DNA of 11,390 nucleotides from Clostridia bacterium (GTDB taxonomy: Bacteria; Bacillota; Clostridia; Peptostreptococcales; Anaerovoracaceae), in the NCBI GenBank assembly GCA_024403005.1, contig JAKSSQ010000043.1, positions 1-11,390 of the forward strand. Direction: 5' to 3'. The notes below the pieces were generated by a model. That model ran no database searches. It had not been told where the DNA came from and saw only the letters and a program-made list of their open reading frames with translations. The translations under genes were made by a program, and so were the position numbers. Numbering within the stretch: position 1 is the stretch's first letter; each line of letters begins with the position of its first letter. Shown one piece after another: positions 6,368 through 11,390 of this stretch.

Positions 6368-7903
6368 TTATTTTGCGTAATCTATCGCTCTTGTTTCTCT
6401 GATGACATTTACCTTGATCTGGCCGGGGTATTCAAGCTCGCTTTCGATCTTCTGAGAAATTTCTCTTGCAAGCAGAGCCATGGAATCGTCGGATACTTCG
6501 TTGGGGCGCGCGATGATTCTGATTTCGCGGCCTGCCTGGATAGCAAAGGACTTTTCTACGCCGGGAGTTGTGTTTGCAATCTCTTCCAGCTTCTGGAGTC
6601 TCTTGATGTAAGTATCGAGAGTTTCTCTTCTTGCGCCGGGACGAGCTGCGGAAAGAGCATCTGCTGCAGCTACGAGAACTGCTTCTGCGCTCTTGGGTTC
6701 GTAATCGCCGTGGTGGGATGCCATGCCGTCGATAACAGCTTCGGATTCCTTGTACTTGCGGAGTACATCGATACCGATGTCTACGTGAGTACCCTGAATT
6801 TCGTGGTCGAGAGCCTTACCGATGTCGTGGAGCAGACCTGCTCTCTGAGCAAGCTTAACATCCATGCCCAGTTCGCCAGCCATAAGGCCTGCCAGGTGGG
6901 CAACTTCCAGGGAGTGCTTCAGAACGTTCTGGCCGTAGCTTGTTCTGTATCTGAGTCTTCCCAGGAGCTTTACGAGTTCGGGGTGCAGGTTGTGGATACC
7001 AACTTCGAAAGTAGCGGATTCGCCTTCTTCCTTGATGATTGTGTTGATTTCCTTTTCTGCCTTTTCTACCATTTCCTCGATTCTGGAGGGATGGATACGA
7101 CCGTCTACGATGAGTTTTTCAAGAGCAACTCTTGCAATTTCTCTTCTTACGGGGTCGAAACCGGAGAGGATTACTGCTTCCGGTGTGTCGTCGATGATGA
7201 GGTCAACACCTGTAGCTGTTTCGATAGCTCTGATGTTTCTGCCTTCGCGGCCGATGATGCGGCCCTTCATTTCGTCGTTGGGAAGTGCAACTACGGAAAC
7301 TGTTGTTTCAGCAACGTGGTCTGCAGCACAGCGCTGGATGGCACCTGTGATGATTTCCCTTGCTCTGCGGTCGCCTTCTTCCTTGGCCTTGGACTCGATG
7401 TCCTTGATCATGATGGACGCATCTCTGCGTACATCCTTTTCGATTGTATCGAGAAGCTGCTGCTTTGCTTCGTCTGCTGTGCATCCGGAAATCTTTTCCA
7501 GAGCTGCAATCTGCTTTTCGATAAATCCGTCCAGTTCCTTTTCCTTATCGGAGATGTTCTGGAGCTTTCTTGTGATTTTTTCTTCTTTCTGTTCGATGTT
7601 TTCGATTTTTCTGTCCAGGGATTCTTCCTTCTGAACAAGACGTCTTTCCGACTTCTTTACTTCTTCTCTGCGTTCGCGGATATCTCTTTCAGCATCCTGC
7701 TTGATAGAGTGGGCCTCCGCTCTGGCGTCTGCCAGAGTTTCCTTGCGAAGGGCTTCTGCGCGGTTTTCCGCATCCAGAACCAGGTTCTTAGCCTTTGTTT
7801 CTGCGCTACCGATTTCCTTTTCGGCTGTGTTCTTGCGGATGATATAACCAATAAGTATTCCGACGACAAGAGAAGCTGCTGCGCTGATAATAATAGCTGC
7901 CAT
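6368..7903 (-). CDS. rny: ribonuclease Y
   Basis: A membrane-anchored endoribonuclease that starts mRNA decay in many Firmicutes. The 511-residue protein has an N-terminal transmembrane segment (about 3-22), a long charged coiled coil (about 25-180), a KH RNA-binding domain (about 203-265, GRIIGREGRNIR with the GxxG loop at 218-221) and an HD phosphohydrolase domain (about 325-420; His330, His359-Asp360 in LLHDIGKALDHE, and SHHGD at 396-400). It ends in VIRETRAIDYAK, close to the usual family ending. Length is normal. ATG 7903 has AGAGGAGG 5 nt upstream. In B. subtilis the next gene is ymdB; here it is a cysteine desulfurase with a 1-base gap, then thiI. Transcription probably begins near 7999. 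Confidence 0.97.
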   Translation of the reverse strand: MAAIIISAAASLVVGILIGYIIRKNTAEKEIGSAETKAKNLVLDAENRAEALRKETLADARAEAHSIKQDAERDIRERREEVKKSERRLVQKEESLDRKIENIEQKEEKITRKLQNISDKEKELDGFIEKQIAALEKISGCTADEAKQQLLDTIEKDVRRDASIMIKDIESKAKEEGDRRAREIITGAIQRCAADHVAETTVSVVALPNDEMKGRIIGREGRNIRAIETATGVDLIIDDTPEAVILSGFDPVRREIARVALEKLIVDGRIHPSRIEEMVEKAEKEINTIIKEEGESATFEVGIHNLHPELVKLLGRLRYRTSYGQNVLKHSLEVAHLAGLMAGELGMDVKLAQRAGLLHDIGKALDHEIQGTHVDIGIDVLRKYKESEAVIDGMASHHGDYEPKSAEAVLVAAADALSAARPGARRETLDTYIKRLQKLEEIANTTPGVEKSFAIQAGREIRIIARPNEVSDDSMALLAREISQKIESELEYPGQIKVNVIRETRAIDYAK

Positions 7904-7976
7904 ACGAGCCTCCTCTGTACGTAATTCTGTTTAATTTTCCAACTTAAAATATGTATGTAAATTTTATGAAAGCAAG

Positions 7977-8006
7977 AAAATTAGAGTGATATAACAAATC
8001 ACTCTA
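7977..8006 (-). terminator. hairpin after minD-like gene, overlapping the rny start site
   Basis: A perfect 9-bp stem, TAGAGTGAT (7982-7990) with ATCACTCTA (7998-8006), has a 7-nt loop and is followed on the minus strand by ATTTTC. It lies about 50 nt past the minD-like stop. The stem is AT-rich and the T run short, so termination may be weak. The same bases straddle the predicted rny transcription start, so an operator function is an alternative. Confidence 0.5.
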
Positions 8007-8035
8007 TTTTACAATATTTTGTAGTTTTATGTCAA
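8006..8035 (-). promoter_or_regulatory. promoter of rny-iscS-thiI
   Basis: Minus-strand -35 TTGACA (8030-8035, perfect) and -10 TAAAAT (8006-8011, 5 of 6) with an 18-bp spacer. Predicted start is near 7999 and the leader is about 95 nt. The -35 starts only about 20 nt after the minD-like stop codon. A small inverted repeat, TACAA/TTGTA (8010-8023), lies in the spacer beside the -10. Confidence 0.7.
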
Positions 8036-8055
8036 CGCGTATTAATGGAAGAAAC

Positions 8056-8772
8056 TTAGAAAATTCGGAGGGCCATGTTTACGAAATTGTCCGCAATATA
8101 TGAATCTCTGGCCATTACAACGGGATTTCCGCTGTTATTTCCGTTATGAATATTTTCGTCGAAAGGAATAACGCCGCACATCTTTGTGTTCATGGAATCG
8201 GCTATGTATTCCAGGTCTGGAACGCTTCCCTGCTGCATTATATCCATGGAAACCTTGTTTACAACGTAGCAGCGCTTGCGTATGCCGTAGCCGGCCAGGC
8301 GCTGGTCCATGGTGTCTCCGTTGCGTACTGCGGTGTAGTCCGGTGTGACCACAATTACTGCGCTGTCTGCTGCCGGAGCTGCGCATTCCATTACGGATCC
8401 GAGGGAAACGGGAGTGTCGATGATTATATAGTCGAATACTTTCTTAAGAACTGCGAAGAGTTTTTTGTAGTGCATTGGGGTCACGCCGCTGATTTCCTTG
8501 AACTGCGGACATGAAAGCAGATAAAGATGGGGGAAACGGTCGTCCCTTACCAGGGCCTTTTCCACCTTGCATACTCCGGTAAAAACGTCGCCCAGGTCGA
8601 ACAGAGCCCTGTCTTCCAGGCCCATGTAAATATCCAGATTGCGAAGACCCATGTTGAGGTCCACGAGGCAGACTTTAGCGTCTTTCTGTGCGAGAGTAAC
8701 GCCGAGATTTACCGCTAATGTAGTTTTTCCTGTACCGCCTTTTCCGGAGGCGATTAATACTGCAGTTCCCAT
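8056..8772 (-). CDS. MinD-like ParA-family ATPase, no membrane-targeting tail
   Basis: A deviant-Walker ATPase of the MinD/FlhG/ParA group, 238 residues. The deviant P-loop is KGGTGKTT (11-18), the A' aspartate lies in LVDLNMGLRNLD (36-47), and Walker B is YIIIDTP (115-121). The segment LDIYMGLEDRALFDLGDVFTG (46-66) resembles MinD most closely. The chain stops at NMALRIF, while MinD proteins of about 265 residues continue into a C-terminal amphipathic helix that binds membrane; that tail is absent. No minC or minE is adjacent. ATG 8772 has AGGAG 6 nt upstream. The gene follows radC, as the end of the Bacillus maf-radC-mreBCD-minCD cluster would without mreBCD and minC. It may be a division-site, chromosome or surface-structure positioning ATPase; function unproven. 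No convincing promoter or terminator is visible in the 85-base gap after radC, so it is probably co-transcribed. Confidence 0.85.
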   Translation of the reverse strand: MGTAVLIASGKGGTGKTTLAVNLGVTLAQKDAKVCLVDLNMGLRNLDIYMGLEDRALFDLGDVFTGVCKVEKALVRDDRFPHLYLLSCPQFKEISGVTPMHYKKLFAVLKKVFDYIIIDTPVSLGSVMECAAPAADSAVIVVTPDYTAVRNGDTMDQRLAGYGIRKRCYVVNKVSMDIMQQGSVPDLEYIADSMNTKMCGVIPFDENIHNGNNSGNPVVMARDSYIADNFVNMALRIF

Positions 8773-8857
8773 ACTGTGCTCCTACCTGATGAATATTCAA
8801 ATTTTATCACATAAACAAAGCATGAGCATAGCATTTTATGCATAAAAAATATTAATT

Positions 8858-9580
8858 TCAGAGAAGTTTTTCCGCAGCCATGCTAAAGTAGCGCCCGTCC
8901 CCTATTATTATGTGGTCCGACACGGTAATTCCAAGGACTTCGCCGGCGGAAACAAGCTGTTTTGTTATGCGTATATCCGCTTCGGAAGGCGACGGATCGC
9001 CGCTGGGATGGTTGTGAACCAATATGACGGAGCCGGCCCCTCTTCGCACTGCGCAGGCAAAGACCTCCCTGGGCATGGCGGAGGATGAACTCAATCCGCC
9101 CACGGAAACGGAATCCTTCTGGATTAGCTCCCCTTTTACGTTTAAAAGAGCCGTCATGAAGGTTTCTTTTTTAAGATACCGCAGTTCTTCCATAAAAAGC
9201 GCCGCAGCCTGGGCTGGGGTCTCGATTTTAGGACTTTTCGGCCTTGGAGAAGACGCAACTCTCCTTCCGAGTTCTAATGCAGCCGCCAAAGTGCAGGCTT
9301 TTGCGACGCCTATTCCCGGAATCTTCATGAATTCCTCCGGGTGGTAGTCGGAAAGAGACTGCAGGCTTCCGCTCTCCATTGCAAGTATTCTGGAGGCCAC
9401 GGTTATGGCCGATTCCTTCTCCGTTCCCGAAGATATTAAAACAGCCAGAAGCTCTGCATTTGAAAGGCTTCCCACGCCTTTTGCCATTATTTTTTCCCTG
9501 GGTCTTTCACTTTCGGGGAGTTCCTTTACAAAGGGTCCGTAAGATGCTTTCTTTTCGTAATTAAATTTTTTCTCGTACAT
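8858..9580 (-). CDS. radC: RadC / JAB-domain protein
   Basis: RadC family, 240 residues (family about 220-230). The N-terminal UPF0758 domain begins ERPREKIMAKGVGSLSNAEL (25-44) and contains a helix-hairpin-helix-like MKIPGIGVAKACTL (85-98). The C-terminal JAB/MPN domain (about 120-240) has the complete metal motif: His189-x-His191, then Ser199 and Asp202 in VHNHPSGDPSPSEAD. The older link to DNA repair in E. coli is disputed; the metalloprotein activity is unknown. ATG 9580 is preceded by GAAGG 7 nt upstream, and these bases are the 3' arm of the maf terminator. Transcription most likely starts from an extended -10 promoter just upstream. The neighbours maf and a MinD-like gene match the conserved Firmicutes order. 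Confidence 0.95.
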   Translation of the reverse strand: MYEKKFNYEKKASYGPFVKELPESERPREKIMAKGVGSLSNAELLAVLISSGTEKESAITVASRILAMESGSLQSLSDYHPEEFMKIPGIGVAKACTLAAALELGRRVASSPRPKSPKIETPAQAAALFMEELRYLKKETFMTALLNVKGELIQKDSVSVGGLSSSSAMPREVFACAVRRGAGSVILVHNHPSGDPSPSEADIRITKQLVSAGEVLGITVSDHIIIGDGRYFSMAAEKLL

Positions 9581-9612
9581 AAAAATGCCTTCGGCTCCCG
9601 GCCAAAGGCATT
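9581..9612 (-). terminator. maf terminator abutting the radC start codon
   Basis: Stem of 8 bp, AATGCCTT (9584-9591) with AAGGCATT (9605-9612), then one mismatch and 3 more pairs (9593-9595 with 9601-9603), and a 5-nt loop. On the minus strand a TTTTT run ends exactly at the radC ATG. Its 3' arm holds the radC ribosome binding site GAAGG, and its 5' arm overlaps the radC -10 box. Confidence 0.8.
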
Positions 9613-9638
9613 ATATCACATATTGGTAAATTTTACCA
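9610..9638 (-). promoter_or_regulatory. extended -10 promoter of radC
   Basis: Minus strand TGATATAAT gives a perfect TATAAT (9610-9615) with the TG extension (9617-9618). The -35 region TGGTAA (9633-9638) at 17-bp spacing is weak (3 of 6), as is common with extended -10 promoters. Predicted start is near 9603, inside the terminator stem, giving a leader of about 23 nt. A 15-bp palindrome lies over the -35 region. Confidence 0.65.
9624..9638. repeat. 15-bp palindrome at the radC -35 region
   Basis: TGGTAAA and TTTACCA are perfect 7-bp arms around one central base. It overlaps the maf stop codon (9633-9635) and the -35 region of the radC promoter. The position suits a repressor operator; I do not recognise the regulator. 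Confidence 0.5.
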
Positions 9639-10223
9639 TTTACTTATTATTTCTTTTATCGTCTTATAAGGGAAGCCGATTACGTTGTCCATGTTCCCTT
9701 CCGTGTACTCGATGTAAGGTGCGAAGCCGCCCTGGATTGCGTAGGCGCCGGCCTTGTCCATGGGTTCACCGGTGGCGATGTAGCTGCGGATTTCCTCGTC
9801 GCTGTAATCCTTGAATTTTACGGTCGTGGATTCGGCGAAAACGTACTTTGTGCCGGTGGATGTGCGGGTTATGCACGCGCCGCTGCACACGTAGTGCTCC
9901 TTGCCGCGAAGCATTGAAAGTATGCGGAAAGCGTCCTCTTCGTCTTCCGGTTTTCCTATTATTTTTCCGTCGTAAACTACAACTGTGTCGGCGGAGAGAA
10001 CAAGGCAGTCCTCGGCTCTAAGATCTTCCGGCATGCTATCCAGAACCCAGAGGTTCTTGCGCAGAGCGAGGGACATTACAGCCTGCTGAGGAGTGAGCTC
10101 CGTATTTAAATTTTCTTCGCAGCCCGGCTTTATAATTACCGAATCTGCGCCGTCCTTCTGCAGCATTTCGATTCGGCGGGGCGAACCGGAAGCAAGGACG
10201 ATTTTAACGTCGTTAATCTTCAT
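9633..10223 (-). CDS. maf: Maf nucleoside triphosphate pyrophosphatase (YhdE type)
   Basis: Maf family house-cleaning pyrophosphatase, 196 residues, normal length. It hydrolyses non-standard or excess nucleoside triphosphates to monophosphates; YhdE-type members act on dTTP and UTP. Visible motifs are LASGSPRRIEML (10-21), SADTVV (77-82, with the catalytic aspartate at 79), GKPEDEEDAFRIL (90-102) and TGEPMDKAGAYAIQG (151-165), which favours the YhdE branch over the YceF branch. ATG 10223 overlaps the stop of the preceding gene by 11 nt (ATGAAGATTAA), with AGG close upstream, so the two are translationally coupled. In Bacillus, maf heads the maf-radC-mre-min cluster, and radC follows here too. 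In B. subtilis Maf is also linked to division arrest. Assignment is certain; the exact substrate is inferred. Confidence 0.95.
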   Translation of the reverse strand: MKINDVKIVLASGSPRRIEMLQKDGADSVIIKPGCEENLNTELTPQQAVMSLALRKNLWVLDSMPEDLRAEDCLVLSADTVVVYDGKIIGKPEDEEDAFRILSMLRGKEHYVCSGACITRTSTGTKYVFAESTTVKFKDYSDEEIRSYIATGEPMDKAGAYAIQGGFAPYIEYTEGNMDNVIGFPYKTIKEIISKW

Positions 10224-10671
10224 TTGCCTGGATTTCCTTTATGTATTCTTCCAGAAGTTCTGCAGCGGATACTGTAAGCTTCGGGCAGATTGTGCTCAGC
10301 TTGCCTTCTGCTGCGAGGCGCTTTCTTTCTTCGGGAATGGAGGGATTTCCGCCCAGCAGTTCTCTGCACTGGGTTGTTCCGTGTACAGCTTTGAACTTCT
10401 TTACGAAATCGATGGAAACGTTGAAAGCTCTGGATTTTGCAGCTCCGTCCTCTGCTTTTGCGTGACCGCAGTAAAAACCGAGAGCCATGAGAGCTCCGTT
10501 TAATGCGCCGCAGGAGCAGCCTTCTCTGCAGCCTGTTCCCAGGTTGCCGGAAATCTGTGCGGCAAGCTCCCTGTCCATGCCCTGGTCTTCTGCGTAAGCT
10601 ACGAATACGGACTGAGCGCAATTATAGCCGGACTTGTTGAGTTCTGCTGCTTTTTCTCCATATTTGCTCAT
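10213..10671 (-). CDS. C_GCAxxG_C_C family putative redox-active cysteine protein
   Basis: A 152-residue protein of the C_GCAxxG_C_C family, putative redox or metal-binding proteins of about 140 residues with four conserved cysteines and a CGAxxG motif. The four expected cysteines can be picked out as Cys18 (GYNCAQSVF), Cys54 (CGALNGALMALG), Cys102 (QCRELLG) and Cys129 (CPKL). Three extra cysteines (48, 52, 68) lie near the motif, making a C-x3-C-x-C cluster at 48-54. No signal peptide or membrane segment is visible. The true function and cofactor are unknown. ATG 10671 has AAAGAGG 8 nt upstream. It is the first gene of a two-gene unit and overlaps maf by 11 nt, an association that need not be functional. 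Confidence 0.9.
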   Translation of the reverse strand: MSKYGEKAAELNKSGYNCAQSVFVAYAEDQGMDRELAAQISGNLGTGCREGCSCGALNGALMALGFYCGHAKAEDGAAKSRAFNVSIDFVKKFKAVHGTTQCRELLGGNPSIPEERKRLAAEGKLSTICPKLTVSAAELLEEYIKEIQANED

Positions 10672-10719
10672 ATGTTTAACCTCTTTAAATTTAAGCAGTT
10701 ACGATTGTTTTAACACTTA

Positions 10720-10747
10720 TTTATACCACGAAAACCCGGCAAAACAA
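10720..10747 (-). promoter_or_regulatory. candidate promoter of the cysteine-protein/maf unit
   Basis: Minus strand TGGTATAAA gives TATAAA (10720-10725) with a TG extension. The -35 TTGTTT (10742-10747) is at 16-bp spacing and matches at 3 of 6 positions. Predicted start is near 10713, giving a leader of about 40 nt. The gap to the divergent polymerase gene holds no other clear element on this strand. Confidence 0.5.
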
Positions 10748-10797
10748 ACAGGCTGTGCAGATTTTTGCCCATGCATTTTTTTCTTCCCGATTTGTTC

Positions 10798-10826
10798 TTG
10801 ATTAGCGAACATATGTTCGCTATAAT
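10798..10826 (+). promoter_or_regulatory. promoter of the Y-family polymerase gene
   Basis: -35 TTGATT (10798-10803, 4 of 6) and -10 TATAAT (10821-10826, perfect) with an ideal 17-bp spacer. The spacer is filled by the LexA palindrome. The expected start is near G10833, only about 3 nt before the ATG. Confidence 0.85.
10803..10822. promoter_or_regulatory. LexA operator (SOS box)
   Basis: A perfect 20-bp palindrome, TAGCGAACATATGTTCGCTA. Its core CGAACATATGTTCG (10806-10819) fits the Firmicutes LexA/DinR consensus CGAACNNNNGTTCG exactly. It fills the spacer and touches both the -35 and -10 boxes, so LexA binding should block polymerase. Damage-induced expression of the polymerase is the expected result. 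Confidence 0.93.
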
Positions 10827-10835
10827 ATTTTTGCC

Positions 10836-11390
10836 ATGAAGATAATGCATATAGACGCAAACAGCGCATACCTCAGCTGGAGCGCCGCTGCCGCCCTGGA
10901 AGCCGGAGCAAAGACAGATTTAAGGACCGTCCCTTCTGTAGTCGGAGGCAGCCAGGCAAGCCGCCACGGTATAGTGCTCGCAAAATCCATACCCGCAAAA
11001 AAATACGGAATACAGACCGGAGAACCTCTTGTAGATGCCAGAAGAAAATGTCCGGATCTGGTCGTCGTGCCGCCGGACTACGACCTCTATATGGCCTGCA
11101 GCAACGAAATGTACAGTATACTCTGCGAATATTCCGATGTAATCCAGCGCTACAGTGTAGACGAATGCTTTTTAGACTACACAGCTTCGGAAAAGAAATT
11201 CGGAGATGCGGTGGAAACCGCAGATTTAATCCGAAGGCGCATAAAGGACGAACTGGGGTTCACCGTAAATATCGGAGTGTCCACAAACAAGATCCTGGCG
11301 AAGATGGGTTCGGAGCTTAAAAAGCCGGACAGAACTCACACCCTGTGGCCCGAGGAGATTCCGGATAAGATGTGGCCCCTGCCCTGCGGC
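10836..11390 (+). CDS. Y-family DNA polymerase (DinB/UmuC-like), N-terminal part
   Basis: The first 185 residues of a translesion DNA polymerase; the window ends inside the gene. The start MKIMHIDANSAYLSW carries the first metal-binding aspartate (Asp7) and a tyrosine at the steric-gate position (Tyr12). RYSVDECFLDYT (105-116) has the catalytic Asp109-Glu110. SRHGIVLAKSIPAKKYGIQTGEP (42-64) and GFTVNIGVSTNKILAKMGSELKKPD (141-165) are palm/finger blocks seen in clostridial Y-family polymerases. It probably bypasses lesions under SOS control. An in-frame TAG at 10803 rules out an upstream start. ATG 10836 is the best start; ATG 10845 is possible. Neither has a ribosome binding site, and the predicted mRNA is leaderless. 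Whether it is a DinB or UvrX/UmuC-like member cannot be settled from the N-terminal part. Confidence 0.93.
   Translation, partial: MKIMHIDANSAYLSWSAAAALEAGAKTDLRTVPSVVGGSQASRHGIVLAKSIPAKKYGIQTGEPLVDARRKCPDLVVVPPDYDLYMACSNEMYSILCEYSDVIQRYSVDECFLDYTASEKKFGDAVETADLIRRRIKDELGFTVNIGVSTNKILAKMGSELKKPDRTHTLWPEEIPDKMWPLPCG

Noticed and set aside
5840..7924. A very long open frame on the plus strand opposite the cysteine desulfurase gene and rny.
   Set aside because: Same codon-bias artefact: cysteine- and phenylalanine-rich, no family features, no ribosome binding site, spanning the junction of two certain minus-strand genes.
8818..8846. Repeated GCAT/ATGC units between radC and the MinD-like gene as a terminator or repeat array.
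   Set aside because: The units are only 4-5 bases, the stems are short, and there is no proper T run on the minus strand.
8773..8857. A separate promoter for the MinD-like gene (TGTGATAAAAT-like sequence).
   Set aside because: The -10-like sequence has no acceptable -35 at 16-18 bp, so co-transcription with radC is the simpler view.
11048..11320. A plus-strand frame inside the polymerase gene.
   Set aside because: It is arginine-rich out-of-frame translation of a gene whose own frame carries the complete Y-family motifs.

Overview
The window comes from the chromosome of a low-to-mid GC anaerobic Firmicute, most likely a butyrate-type member of class Clostridia. The evidence is an electron-bifurcating type butyryl-CoA dehydrogenase/Etf cluster, ribonuclease Y instead of RNase E, a Firmicutes-type LexA (Cheo-type) SOS box, strong AGGAGG ribosome binding sites, and a Y-family polymerase of the form usual in Clostridia (HIDANSAYLSW). 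This placement is inferred from protein families, not from a search. I see no rRNA, tRNA, CRISPR array, insertion sequence or prophage gene. Eleven complete genes lie on the minus strand and one partial gene on the plus strand.

Layout, read along the minus strand from the right: (1) a CGAxxG-motif cysteine protein (10213-10671) overlaps maf (9633-10223). (2) radC (8858-9580) follows at a compact junction where the maf terminator, a radC promoter and the radC ribosome binding site share the same bases. (3) An orphan MinD-like ATPase lacks the membrane-targeting tail. The order maf-radC-minD matches the ends of the classical Bacillus maf-radC-mreBCD-minCD cluster with its middle missing. (4) A promoter then drives rny, a NifS/IscS-type cysteine desulfurase and thiI, with rny and the desulfurase 1 base apart and the desulfurase close to thiI. 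The last two form a tRNA 4-thiouridine sulfur relay. (5) After a strong terminator comes bcd-etfB-etfA with a near-consensus promoter, a Rex-like operator over its -35 box and a structured leader of about 110 nt. (6) After another terminator, yraN ends at the left edge.

On the plus strand, a gene for a Y-family DNA polymerase starts at 10836 and runs off the window. A perfect 20-bp LexA palindrome fills its promoter spacer, and the predicted transcription start lies only about 3 nt before the ATG, so the mRNA is probably leaderless.

No wholly new enzyme system is visible. The unusual content is regulatory: the SOS-controlled leaderless polymerase, the nested terminator/promoter at radC, the candidate redox control of the bcd operon, and a palindrome straddling the rny start site. 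The shrunken maf-radC-minD block is the most interesting genomic arrangement. The only gene-free stretch over 300 bases is 3656-3964, which holds the thiI terminator and the bcd promoter, operator and leader.
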